A program made the translations under genes and the position numbers. The notes beneath the pieces were generated by a model. It was not told the DNA's origin, did no database searches, and was given only the letters and a program-made list of their open reading frames with translations. From an uncultured Fodinibius sp. (GTDB taxonomy: Bacteria; Bacteroidota; Rhodothermia; Balneolales; Balneolaceae), in NCBI GenBank assembly GCA_913056455.1, contig CAJXMJ010000007.1:1-64000 (forward strand): a stretch of DNA of 64,000 nucleotides. Direction: 5' to 3'. Shown piece after piece: positions 25,941 to 34,726 of this stretch (its first letter is position 1; every line of letters begins with the position of its first letter).

Positions 25941-27426
25941 CATCGCGATTATCAGAATCCTCACTTAACAGTTCACGATCCCCTTCATTAGCTGTGTTAC
26001 TTTCACTTTCTCTGCCATTGGATAACCATCTCCGATAATCCATTGCCTTGGCAATATCAATATCTCTGACTGTAAAAGCGCGTCCCTGATTCCCGCTGGC
26101 TACATGTACCGTAAAATTACTTAACTCCAATCTCTTTTGGAAAGGATTTTGTTGAATTTGACATGACTGCATTCGGTACTTCTTAACCATAGCAGTTGTT
26201 TTGCTCAGTAACCGAAAAGTAAGTACCACGGTATCTTTCCCCCTGGCTATTCCAGCATCACGATACTGTTGATATCCTAACAGTAGGGCAGGCACCAACA
26301 AAAACCAGCTATAAACTCCATAAGGAATGCTGCTCCAAACGATCAAAATTACAGGCACGGAGATCCATAACATCCTAAATAAATAACGACGCAAGCCTCT
26401 CAGTGGCACATTACTTTTTTCTGATATCTCCGTTTGGTAATCGGGAATGACTTCGTTGATAAAACTATAAATTTGGGGCCTTGCTAACAATGGAAACAAG
26501 GTAGTAGAATTCCCTTCACTTTCTCCATAACCTGCGCTTTCAAGCACCAACGAAGCATATCCCAAAGGTTGGCGTAATAATTCTTCTTTAATTTGTACCG
26601 CCTGGATACGATTGAATGGAATTGTTAACTGTGTACGCTCAAATAATCCGCGACTTATTAGCAATTCGTTTTCACGAACCTCCACTACAAAATCGTAGTA
26701 CTTAATAATTGTACTTGCAAACGAAAACAGCCATGCTATAGCAATAACTGCAAAAATAGACATGGCAATCATAGAAGCATTGGTACTTCGGGGAATGATT
26801 GATTCTACAAAATAGATCATCTGTTCCTCAGAAATTAACTGCTCTACCTGAGAGAAAGCTACCCCCACCACCGAAAGTGCTACCCCAAATCGACCTGACG
26901 TTGAGGCCGCAATAAGCAAGTCTTTTGTATCCAGTGCATATACTTTCCGATGATCAATAGGATCAGCTTTCTGCGCATCATCAGATCTTTCAGCTTTCTT
27001 TCGAAGTAAAGCTTTTAACTTCTCCGCTTTTCCTCGAGAAATAGCACTAATTTTAGCCTCTTTTGAACTACTGCCTGCTGTTTTCACCTCTACCGCTACC
27101 AAGCCAAATAATCGCTGGACTACTCCAGCAGAAATATCAATTACCTGGATACGATCGGAGGTAAGATATAACTTCTTGCGCACCAACACGCCCTGTTCAA
27201 TACGAAGCTCTCCTTCTTCAACACTGAATTCAAACCGGTACCATGAAATAACACCCCAAATCAGCAAAAATAGAAAGGTCCCGATAATCCAGTAGAGCGT
27301 AAAGTTAGCCTCTCTTCCACCGCTTCCTACAAAAATAAGTATTAGGATAGTAACAAAGTTCGCCCGGATTATATCAAAGGCATTAGCCAGTGCTGCAGCA
27401 GGATGTTGTCGCTGTAATTCAAACAT
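25930..27426 (-). CDS. PH-domain membrane protein (YdbT-like)
   Basis: 498 residues with three bacterial PH (bPH2) domains, each preceded by a pair of membrane helices. The repeating words are 'EEGELRIEQGVLVRKKLYLTSDRIQVIDI', 'RENELLISRGLFERTQLTIPFNRIQAVQI' and 'LTFRLLSKTTAMVKKYRMQSCQIQ'. This is the layout of B. subtilis YdbT. The starts of this gene and the end of the YdbS-like gene overlap by 8 bases, so they form one operon. In Bacillus the YdbS/YdbT pair is linked to resistance to certain bacteriocins; the role here is unknown. Confidence 0.85.
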   Translation of the reverse strand: MFELQRQHPAAALANAFDIIRANFVTILILIFVGSGGREANFTLYWIIGTFLFLLIWGVISWYRFEFSVEEGELRIEQGVLVRKKLYLTSDRIQVIDISAGVVQRLFGLVAVEVKTAGSSSKEAKISAISRGKAEKLKALLRKKAERSDDAQKADPIDHRKVYALDTKDLLIAASTSGRFGVALSVVGVAFSQVEQLISEEQMIYFVESIIPRSTNASMIAMSIFAVIAIAWLFSFASTIIKYYDFVVEVRENELLISRGLFERTQLTIPFNRIQAVQIKEELLRQPLGYASLVLESAGYGESEGNSTTLFPLLARPQIYSFINEVIPDYQTEISEKSNVPLRGLRRYLFRMLWISVPVILIVWSSIPYGVYSWFLLVPALLLGYQQYRDAGIARGKDTVVLTFRLLSKTTAMVKKYRMQSCQIQQNPFQKRLELSNFTVHVASGNQGRAFTVRDIDIAKAMDYRRWLSNGRESESNTANEGDRELLSEDSDNRDAIQ

Positions 27427-27910
27427 CTTCTTCGGCTAATCGGGCAAATTCAGAAATTTGATTACGTACTTGGTCCGCAACCTCTTCGTTCAATGCCGGA
27501 ATACGGTGTGTTGTTGCCGCCGTGGAAATTGTTACATCCGCCAAATCATAAGATCGAAGAATTGGCCCCTGACGGGTATCTACATGCTGCACTCTTTTGA
27601 TCGGCACTAATGTACGGGTGATAATAAAAATACCGCTTTGCAGGTCAACCTCATGCTCATCAACCTCATAAGACCAACGCTGCCAGCGAATTTCAGGGAT
27701 AAAAAATATACCCAGTCCCGTAATAACTACAAGTATTACCGAAATGGCAGTAAGAGTCCATATAGAGAAAAACTCGGATTCGGGTGAAAGCAATTTATAT
27801 CCCCAAACAAAAAATAAACCGAGAACTAAGAATAAAATTAAAATCGATAATGACACGCGCCATGCTTTAATGGCGTCATGTGATAATTTTCTTTTCGGAG
27901 ATGAACGCAT
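27419..27910 (-). CDS. PH-domain membrane protein (YdbS-like)
   Basis: 163 residues from MRSSPKRKLS (27910); the frame extends upstream to 27979, but that part runs through the hc1 terminator. Two membrane helices (about residues 20-75) are followed by one bPH2 domain with the motif VDEHEVDLQSGIFIITRTLVPIKRVQHVDTRQGPI. This is the YdbS form, always paired with the three-domain YdbT form that follows here with an 8-base overlap. Function is unknown beyond its likely action as a membrane complex. Confidence 0.85.
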   Translation of the reverse strand: MRSSPKRKLSHDAIKAWRVSLSILILFLVLGLFFVWGYKLLSPESEFFSIWTLTAISVILVVITGLGIFFIPEIRWQRWSYEVDEHEVDLQSGIFIITRTLVPIKRVQHVDTRQGPILRSYDLADVTISTAATTHRIPALNEEVADQVRNQISEFARLAEEDV

Positions 27911-27949
27911 GAAATTCTGTCCTTCAAAATTGCAGCGAAAAAAGTATAT

Positions 27950-27976
27950 AAAAAAAGCCACTATTAAGTGGCTTTT
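27950..27976 (-). terminator. Intrinsic terminator after hc1
   Basis: On the minus strand AAAAGCCACT pairs with AGTGGCTTTT around TAAT and runs into more T. It lies 22 bases after the hc1 stop codon and just upstream of the PH-domain operon start. Confidence 0.88.
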
Positions 27977-27997
27977 CAAAATAAGATAGAAAAAAAA

Positions 27998-28174
27998 TTA
28001 TCCGTTGTTCTTGATATCCTGAATTTCAAGTCGGACTTCCTGAGCAAGCTTCTTTAATCCCTGTAGCCCTTTACGTGCACGAGTGCCAGCAGCTTTGTTT
28101 CCTTTTTTATAAAACTTCACCATGTCATCCTCTATTCCGGTGATGATACCTTTAATTTCGTCTAATCGACTCAT
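27998..28174 (-). CDS. Histone H1-like (Hc1 family) small basic protein
   Basis: A 58-residue gene, too short for most ORF lists. It reads MSRLDEIKGIITGIEDD, then KFYKKGNKAAGTRARKGLQ, then GLKKLAQEVRLEIQDIKN. The KGNKAAGTRARKxLQxLKKLAQxxRxEIQ pattern is that of the Bacteroidota Hc1/histone H1-like family (related to chlamydial Hc1). It is rich in Lys and Arg and lacks the long repetitive tail of chlamydial Hc1. A role in nucleoid binding is inferred. It has its own terminator and a 7-bp hairpin in its leader (28201-28218). Confidence 0.88.
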   Translation of the reverse strand: MSRLDEIKGIITGIEDDMVKFYKKGNKAAGTRARKGLQGLKKLAQEVRLEIQDIKNNG

Positions 28175-28200
28175 TTTTTCTCTGTTAGTTAGTTGTTAAT

Positions 28201-28218
28201 GGATGGGCATCCCCATCC
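28201..28218 (-). other. Hairpin upstream of hc1
   Basis: GGATGGG and CCCATCC form a 7-bp GC-rich stem around a 4-base loop, 26 bases before the hc1 start codon. It may be a leader structure or the weak end of the UMF1 transcript. No T-run follows. Confidence 0.45.
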
Positions 28219-28292
28219 CGGATATTATCATCCTTTATAATTATCAGCATAAGTTAGCATTTTCCGCATCAAAAACACGGTTTATTTTAAAA

Positions 28293-29585
28293 TTATCTAC
28301 TTTCCTCATTTGGGCGTGCATCTTCAGCATTCGGCACGAAGTAAAGAGTTATAAAACCAATCACAAATAAAACGACAATTACACTCATCCCAATACGCTG
28401 ACTATCAGCTATATAAGTGAGCCACCCCACTAATAGTGGACCTGCAAACGAGGTTACCTTTCCTGAAAGCGCCATTAGCCCAAACATTTGATTCTCTAAG
28501 TCCGGGGGAGATACCCGAGCCATATACGTTCTACTGGCGGCCTGTACAGGTCCTACAAATATTCCCAGTATCAGCCCAAACACCCAGAACCAAGTTAGCT
28601 CTGTAACTATCAAAACACCGGTGGTAGTCACAATAAGTCCGACCAACGATAACAACATTGTTGTGCGGCTCCCCAGCTTATCATCCAGCCAGGCAAACAA
28701 AACTGCTCCCAGCCCGGCTGTAACGTTTAATCCAATACCAAATATCAACACCTCCCGCTCACTGAAGTCAAAAGTTCCCGCCGCATAAATACCCCCAAAT
28801 GCAAAAACAGTTGCCAGTGCATCAATAAAAATCATTCGGGCAATAAGAAAACGAACGATATATTTATACTTGCGTACATTTGCTATGGATGTTTTAAGCT
28901 GCTGCCAACCAGACTTGGCAGCCTTTTTCAAGGTAACCCCTGACCTTGGTCGATCTTGGGAAAACCCAAACAGCGGAAGCGAAAAAAGAGCATACCAAAC
29001 CGCTACCATCAAAAAGGTGGCGCGCACGTGCTCAGCCATCGCTTTTTCTAAGCCAAAGGGTGGGTTCTCCACATCCACAAAAACGAAAAGAGCCACGACC
29101 AGACAGGCCAGCCCACCAGCGTATCCAAGCCCCCATGCCCAACCTGACCAGCGTCCCATTCGTTCTCTGGAAGCTAAATCCGGGAGCATTGCATTATAAA
29201 AAATAATGGCAAATTCAGAACCAACGGTTCCAATAAATACCAATACCAGTGCCAATATTATAAAATCTTGCGACGGTTCTACGAACCAAAGGCCGGATGT
29301 AGCCAAAATGCACAATAGGGAAAACCAAGCTATCCATGGTTTTCGACGTCCCATCTGGTCGGCAATAGCTCCAACAAAAGGAGCAGAAACAGCAATTAAA
29401 AGTCCTGCGGCACCAATAGTATTTCCCCATAATGTGCTACCTAAGGTTTCATCCTGAACCACTGACTGCATAAAGTATGTGGCAAAAACAAAGGTTTGGA
29501 TAACTGTGAAAAAGGCACTATTCGCCCAATCAAATAGTGCCCAAGAAAACAATGAGCGTGTGTTATCTTTTGTTTGTTGAGACAT
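28293..29585 (-). CDS. MFS transporter, UMF1 (Atg22-like) family
   Basis: 430 residues from ATG 29585 (a GTG three codons upstream is possible). About 12 membrane helices are visible. The N-terminal SLFSWALFDWANSAFFTVIQTFVFATYF is the hallmark of the UMF1/Atg22-like group, and GAIADQMGRRKPWI is the MFS loop 2-3 motif. GPVQAASRTYMARVSPP is a second group motif. Yeast Atg22 exports amino acids from the vacuole; the bacterial substrates are unknown. It is divergent from the hypothetical gene at 29689. Confidence 0.88.
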   Translation of the reverse strand: MSQQTKDNTRSLFSWALFDWANSAFFTVIQTFVFATYFMQSVVQDETLGSTLWGNTIGAAGLLIAVSAPFVGAIADQMGRRKPWIAWFSLLCILATSGLWFVEPSQDFIILALVLVFIGTVGSEFAIIFYNAMLPDLASRERMGRWSGWAWGLGYAGGLACLVVALFVFVDVENPPFGLEKAMAEHVRATFLMVAVWYALFSLPLFGFSQDRPRSGVTLKKAAKSGWQQLKTSIANVRKYKYIVRFLIARMIFIDALATVFAFGGIYAAGTFDFSEREVLIFGIGLNVTAGLGAVLFAWLDDKLGSRTTMLLSLVGLIVTTTGVLIVTELTWFWVFGLILGIFVGPVQAASRTYMARVSPPDLENQMFGLMALSGKVTSFAGPLLVGWLTYIADSQRIGMSVIVVLFVIGFITLYFVPNAEDARPNEESR

Positions 29586-29688
29586 CTGAATCACTATCTT
29601 TCAAATTTTGCCATATTATGGATGGAATAGTTGGGAAATGCAATTTGTTATTGTAAACTCAAACAGTAACGTAAGAAAGAATTCTTTT

Positions 29689-30261
29689 ATGAAGCACAAA
29701 AAGCAAGATCTAATTTATATCTACGATACCGAGCATCACAAAATCATTGTAATTGATGGTGAGACAGGCAATCGAGTTAAAGAAGAGGATGACCAAGTCA
29801 CATCACTACTCAAATATCTTCATGAAGAGGACAACCCTATTCTTCTTCGAAGATTTGCCGTATGGTGTGCCCGACAGATAAATGACGAACTGAAACCAAT
29901 ACAGAAAAAGATACTTGATCTTGCAGAAAAGGCTATTCAACAAGAGACCGAAGAGAAAGAGCTGCGAGAACTATACGAAGAAACCGAAGGAACTGCTATT
30001 GCTACCGATACTACCGGAATGATGCAGGGAAATAAAAATGCTCCTGCCTATCTTGCCGCCCGCGAATGTATCAATCCAGACCCATTAGAAGGTGCCATAC
30101 AAGCTGCCCGCTTTCACCGGCTTTGGGCCGAAATGAAGGACACAGAAGAAGACCTTAACGATGTGGCACTGAAAGAGGTAAAAGCAGAAGCATCGAAATC
30201 AAATATTCAAAAAGTAGAGCAGAAACAAACCAATTATTTGCTTGATTTGATGAATGAGTAG
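29689..30261 (+). CDS. Hypothetical protein with helical repeat-like region
   Basis: 190 residues from MKHKKQDLIYIYD (29689); the frame is open from 29608. I do not recognise a family with confidence. The middle (LLRRFAVWCARQINDELKPIQKKILDLAEKAI) and end (APAYLAARECINPDPLEGAIQAARFHRLWAE) are helical and alanine-rich, a little like the Imm5-type immunity protein family, but the match is too weak to use. It looks cytosolic, with no signal or membrane segment. A strongly palindromic 109-base gap follows it. Confidence 0.6.
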   Translation: MKHKKQDLIYIYDTEHHKIIVIDGETGNRVKEEDDQVTSLLKYLHEEDNPILLRRFAVWCARQINDELKPIQKKILDLAEKAIQQETEEKELRELYEETEGTAIATDTTGMMQGNKNAPAYLAARECINPDPLEGAIQAARFHRLWAEMKDTEEDLNDVALKEVKAEASKSNIQKVEQKQTNYLLDLMNE

Positions 30262-30364
30262 GCGTATACACTCTTAAAACCCTTCTAAAGGAGCATATTC
30301 CCAAAAATTGGGAATATAAACCCCTTTACCTATATTAGCTGATACGTATATACTTATCATACGC
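30262..30364. repeat. Nested palindromic region before the cyclase gene
   Basis: Within 110 bases there is a perfect 10-bp stem with a 3-base loop (30295-30304 / 30308-30317, arms ATATTCCCAA / TTGGGAATAT). It is extended by AAAGG / CCTTT, and GCGTAT (30262-30267) / ATACGC (30359-30364) enclose the whole. A TGATA / TATCA pair lies on the right side. It may be a cruciform-prone control region or terminator for the previous gene. Confidence 0.6.
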
Positions 30365-30371
30365 TAACTGT

Positions 30372-31505
30372 ATGTATCAAAATAACGGGAACATATTATT
30401 TATTTCTGATGACCAGCAGGTCTTGAACCGTTTTCGGCAGGCCTATGTTGATTCATATAATGTGTTTACGGCATCTTCAATCCAAAAAGCCCACCGCATT
30501 CTTACCGACTATGATATTCATGTAGTCACAGTTGAACATATGATGCCGGAAATGAGTGGATTGCAATTCTGTGAAAGTATTTCTCATGAGTTCTCAGACT
30601 TAACCAACATAATCATAAGCAGATCAAAGGATACGAACTCTTTGGAAAGAGCCTATAAAACGGGGCTTATTTTTAGGTTTATCTCTGAACCTTTCACGAA
30701 CGTGGACCTACAAATGGCCATTGATAACGCCTTGCAAATTCATAAGGCCCACTTTGAAAATAAAAAACTATCAGAAAAAATATCTTCGTATGAAGAAGAG
30801 CAGCAAGATATCCTGGATCTATTTAAGAAATATGTCCCCGGAGAAGTAGTATCACAGGCTTTAAAAACAAAAAAAGAAGATATTATGAAACCCGGAGAAT
30901 CCCGGGTGGTTTCTGTTTTATTCGCAGATATGCGGGATTTTACTAAAATGACCAGCGAGTTACCTCCTTCAGAGGTAGTTCAGTTTCTAAATGACTACTG
31001 GGATGTACTTTCTATTGCTATTAAAGAAAATAAAGGATCTATCAATAAATATATCGGGGATGGATTGTTAGCTGTTTTCGGCGCTCCGGTATCCCATCTC
31101 AACAATCACAAAAATGCCGTTTCCGCTGCACTCGATATGGTTGGCCTACTGGATCGAATCAATATAAAGTACAGTGAAAAAATGGGTACTGAAATAAGTA
31201 TCGGTATTGGTATCAATAGCGGAGAGGTTATTGTCGGAAATGTTGGTACTGATGACTTTATGGAATATACCGTTATTGGAAATACGGTAAATACAGCTTC
31301 GAGACTGGAAAAAATAAGCAAGAACAAACCGAATTCAATTATTATAAGCGAACGAACTTATAATCTTGTTAAAGACTCTTTCCAAACATCAGACCTTAAG
31401 GAAAAAACGCTTCCTGAAAAAAATGAAGTCATCAGATATTGCGAGGTACTCAGTCCAAAGCCCGGCAATATTTTTCCTATGAACTCAAAGAGTAATATTC
31501 AGTAA
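30372..31505 (+). CDS. Class III adenylate/guanylate cyclase with degenerate receiver domain
   Basis: 377 residues. Residues 5-120 form a receiver-like fold, but the phosphoacceptor position is Glu55 (TVEHMMPEMSG) and the usual Lys of the KPF motif is Glu106 (SEPF), so it cannot be phosphorylated normally. A coiled-coil linker (about 125-165) leads to the catalytic domain. The two metal aspartates lie in LFADMRDFT and NKYIGDG, with the purine-contact Lys in NKYIGDG. The transition-state Asn and Arg are in NTVNTASRLE. EYTVIG is the region that selects ATP or GTP; the residues favour adenylate cyclase. The catalytic residues are complete, so activity is likely. The promoter region is the palindromic gap upstream. 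Confidence 0.9.
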   Translation: MYQNNGNILFISDDQQVLNRFRQAYVDSYNVFTASSIQKAHRILTDYDIHVVTVEHMMPEMSGLQFCESISHEFSDLTNIIISRSKDTNSLERAYKTGLIFRFISEPFTNVDLQMAIDNALQIHKAHFENKKLSEKISSYEEEQQDILDLFKKYVPGEVVSQALKTKKEDIMKPGESRVVSVLFADMRDFTKMTSELPPSEVVQFLNDYWDVLSIAIKENKGSINKYIGDGLLAVFGAPVSHLNNHKNAVSAALDMVGLLDRINIKYSEKMGTEISIGIGINSGEVIVGNVGTDDFMEYTVIGNTVNTASRLEKISKNKPNSIIISERTYNLVKDSFQTSDLKEKTLPEKNEVIRYCEVLSPKPGNIFPMNSKSNIQ

Positions 31506-31530
31506 GGCTTTCTTCTCTCTTTCTTTTTGA

Positions 31531-33009
31531 TCAAACATCCTTAGAAAAAGTAAATGTAAACTTAGACCCCCTCTCCGTACTTTTTATGCCAATTGCTGCA
31601 CCAAGTTGTGCAGCAAAGGTATCAATGAGCATCGACCCAAGATTATCTTCCCCTTTAAAGTCAAAATCCTCGGGTAGGCCGGGACCGTTATCGGCAATAC
31701 TTAGTTTGATATTACCGTTCTCTTGCAAAAGCTCTACTTCTAATATTCCTTTCTTATCTTTTTTAAATGCATGTTTAAATGCATTTACTACAAGTTCATT
31801 AATTAAGAGCCCACAAGGTATTACCCGGTCAATATCCAGCTCAACTTTCTCTAAATTAAATCTTAAATCAACTGCTTCTTGATATTCTGTAAACGTCTCA
31901 TGGATAGCTTCTACTAACTCTTTTATATAGATATCCAACTCAATATCTGAAAGTGATTTCGTCTGGTATAACTTTTCATGAATCAAAGCCATAGAACGAA
32001 TTCGGGTTTGGCTATCCTGCAATACATGTCTGGCCACATCATTATCCGTACCATCCAACTGTAGATCAATAAGACCCGAGACAATAGCCAAGCTATTTTT
32101 TACTCGGTGATGAATCTCCTGGAGCAGGATCTCTTTTTCTTTAAGCGACTGTTTAATTTCACTCGTCTTACTATCTACCCGTTTGCGCAATATCAGAACC
32201 CAACCTACAATGAGTACTGTTACAACGATCAAGCCACCAATAATCAGTAACATATAGTATTTTGGAACCCCCACATAATCCAGGTCCTCAGGTGTTCGCA
32301 AAAACACCTTATAGGTTTGCTCTTTTGGAAATTCCGGATTGTTCTCAGTGATAATTCCTTTCACTGATATTTGATCTCCGGTACTAAGAATATCAAAATT
32401 AAACTGGTCAAATAAGTAATGGAAGTTTGATACATACACCATTATAGTACCACTTGCCAGCTCTCCTGGTGATATCCTCAGATATTTTCCATTGAAGGTA
32501 CTTCCCTTTTCAATGATACTTCCCTCTCCTTCAACTAACATGCCTAAATATTCAGATGGATTAGCAATAGCCTTATTCAAAGGTTTGGGCTCCGGCACTT
32601 TTGAGACTTCACGCAATACTTGGTAAGAATCTACATCAACCTCCACTAAACCGTTGTAACGTTTAATTTTACCACTCACAACTAAACTGTCCCCGGGCTT
32701 AAAAGGGGTATCAATTTGCATTGCAAAAATAGACATTCCCGCCGAATCATTTTGAATAAATGCCTGTAAATAATGTTCATGCAGCAGGCCGGTATTAATA
32801 TTAGCAATACCTGTTGTTGTTACCTCTTCACCAAGATAGTCAAGCTTATTATCGGCATTCGTATCTGTTCTGATTTTTGAAAATGACCAAAGAGAATCAC
32901 CCGACACCTGCCCAAAGCAATATTCCATAGGAGATAAGAACAGTACCAAAAAAAATGCTGTACATACCACAGTGCCTGGTAAGTATTTTTGCCAACCTAA
33001 TTTTTTCAT
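31531..33009 (-). CDS. Membrane sensor histidine kinase (HisKA_2) with OB-fold-like sensor
   Basis: About 492 residues from ATG 33009. The order is: N-terminal signal anchor (to about residue 35), a periplasmic part of about 210 residues, one membrane helix (about 249-275), a short linker, HisKA_2 with the phosphorylated His in LLQEIHHRVKNSLAIVSGL, and an ATPase domain with NELVVNAFKHAF, DNGPGLP and GSMLI. The periplasmic part contains two segments that read like OB folds (EEVTTTGIANI...PFKPGDSLVVSGKIKRYNGLVEVDV and EYLGMLVEGEGSIIEKG...GDQISVKGII), an unusual sensor. No response regulator is adjacent; the single-domain regulator at 24.9 kb is a candidate partner. It converges on the cyclase gene with only 25 bases between them. 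Confidence 0.88.
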   Translation of the reverse strand: MKKLGWQKYLPGTVVCTAFFLVLFLSPMEYCFGQVSGDSLWSFSKIRTDTNADNKLDYLGEEVTTTGIANINTGLLHEHYLQAFIQNDSAGMSIFAMQIDTPFKPGDSLVVSGKIKRYNGLVEVDVDSYQVLREVSKVPEPKPLNKAIANPSEYLGMLVEGEGSIIEKGSTFNGKYLRISPGELASGTIMVYVSNFHYLFDQFNFDILSTGDQISVKGIITENNPEFPKEQTYKVFLRTPEDLDYVGVPKYYMLLIIGGLIVVTVLIVGWVLILRKRVDSKTSEIKQSLKEKEILLQEIHHRVKNSLAIVSGLIDLQLDGTDNDVARHVLQDSQTRIRSMALIHEKLYQTKSLSDIELDIYIKELVEAIHETFTEYQEAVDLRFNLEKVELDIDRVIPCGLLINELVVNAFKHAFKKDKKGILEVELLQENGNIKLSIADNGPGLPEDFDFKGEDNLGSMLIDTFAAQLGAAIGIKSTERGSKFTFTFSKDV

Positions 33010-33172
33010 CGCCAAATTTTAATGAAATTTCCCTAAAGCAGATAATAATTTGACCTATTCTACAAAAGTTGATCATCTATTGAAAATGAATTAATAAGAT
33101 TTTTTTCTTCAGCGGACTTTTTTCATCCTTTATGCTGTTACATTCCTTAACCCTTAACCAACAATATTTACA

Positions 33173-34642
33173 TTGAAAAAACAGCTGCGATGTCTTGTTA
33201 CCGGAGTAACCGGTTATATCGGTGGACGTCTTGTACCAGAATTACTTAACAAAGGATATCACGTTCGTGTACTCTCTCGAGATACCAATCGCCTGCAAGG
33301 GCGCTCCTGGATTGATGATGTCGAGGTCGTTGAAGCGGATGTTCTACAACCTGAAACATTGCCAGCTGCTTTAAAAGATATTGATGTTGCTTATTACCTG
33401 ATTCACAGCATGAGTGGAAAGAGCAGTGCTGAGTTTCATGATCGGGACATACAAGCCGCTCGTAATTTTGGAAATATTGCAAAGCAACAAAACGTGTATC
33501 GAATACTTTACCTGGGAGGACTTGGTGATCCTAGTGATCAATTATCTGAACACCTGGCTTCACGACAAAAAACGGGCTCCATCTTAAGAGAATCAGGAGT
33601 GTCGGTAACTGAATTTCGTGCAGCAATTGTAGTTGGGTCTGGTAGCAAATCATTTGAGATGGTCCGTTATCTTACAGAACGAGTCCCCTTGATGGTTTGC
33701 CCTTCCTGGGTATACAGCAAGGTTCAACCTATTGCCATCCGCAATGTATTGCAATATTTGGTATCCGCCATCGAAAAACCCCAAACACGTGATGAAATTA
33801 TAGAAATTGGAGGCAGCAGTGTTATTACCTATGCTGATATGATGAAAATTTACGCAGAGGTTAATGAATTAAAACGTATTTTAATTCCGGTTCCGGTCTT
33901 ATCACCCACTCTTTCATCACACTGGGTCCACTGGATGACCCCCATTCCCGCCTCATTAGCTCGACCATTAATCGAAGGGCTTAAAAACGACGTAATTGTA
34001 CAAAGTGATAAAGCTCAAAAACTATTCCCCGAAATCAGCCCTCTTTCCTATAAACGAGCTGTTGAACTCGCCATAGCCCGCATTGACACCGACGATGTTG
34101 AAACAACATGGAATGATGCCCTTATCAGTAGCAAAGGAGATGAAGAGCCGGTTATCTTAAAAACAAAAGAGGGACTTAATATCGAACGACGTATAAAAAC
34201 TGTACATGTTCCTTCACAACAGGTATTTGAAACTTTCTCAAGCTTGGGAGGAGAAAAAGGATGGCCGGTATTCCAATGGGCTTGGAAATTACGTGGTATC
34301 CTGGATAGGCTTGTTGGCGGTGTAGGGTTTAGACGTGGCCGACGCCACCCGAAAGAGTTGCGCGTCGGAGATGCCCTCGACTTTTGGCGTGTAGAAGCCA
34401 TAAAACCGGGTGAATTGTTACGACTACGCGCCGAAATGAAGCTTCCCGGAAAAGCGTGGCTTGAATTTCAGGCTATCGAACAAGATACAGAAACAACAAA
34501 ATTAGTGCAGACAGCTTATTTTGCTCCCAAAGGGTTGTTAGGACTCCTCTATTGGTATGGAATATATCCATTACATTCGCTCATATTTTCCAGAATGATA
34601 GAAAGACTGGCTGAACAGTCAGAAAATAATAAAAGCACATAA
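33173..34642 (+). CDS. SDR-family NAD(P)-binding protein with DUF2867 domain
   Basis: 489 residues. No ATG is in frame near the N-terminus, and translation seems to start at TTG 33173, where the Rossmann motif begins almost at once (CLVTGVTGYIGGRLVPELL). The first 300 residues are an atypical SDR/NmrA-like nucleotide-binding domain. The last 150 (from VHVPSQQVFETFSSLGGEKGWPVFQW) are a DUF2867/polyketide-cyclase-like fold with GDALDFWRVEAIKPGELLRLRAEMKLPGKAWLEF. This two-domain form is widespread; its reaction is not known. The alpha/beta hydrolase follows on the same strand. Confidence 0.83.
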   Translation: MKKQLRCLVTGVTGYIGGRLVPELLNKGYHVRVLSRDTNRLQGRSWIDDVEVVEADVLQPETLPAALKDIDVAYYLIHSMSGKSSAEFHDRDIQAARNFGNIAKQQNVYRILYLGGLGDPSDQLSEHLASRQKTGSILRESGVSVTEFRAAIVVGSGSKSFEMVRYLTERVPLMVCPSWVYSKVQPIAIRNVLQYLVSAIEKPQTRDEIIEIGGSSVITYADMMKIYAEVNELKRILIPVPVLSPTLSSHWVHWMTPIPASLARPLIEGLKNDVIVQSDKAQKLFPEISPLSYKRAVELAIARIDTDDVETTWNDALISSKGDEEPVILKTKEGLNIERRIKTVHVPSQQVFETFSSLGGEKGWPVFQWAWKLRGILDRLVGGVGFRRGRRHPKELRVGDALDFWRVEAIKPGELLRLRAEMKLPGKAWLEFQAIEQDTETTKLVQTAYFAPKGLLGLLYWYGIYPLHSLIFSRMIERLAEQSENNKST

Positions 34643-34726
34643 CTTCGTTACTAATTTCTATATCTGTATTGTCATTTGAAACATACTCAGCTCTTTGTAG
34701 CTTTCAGGCCATTTAAATGACCGACT

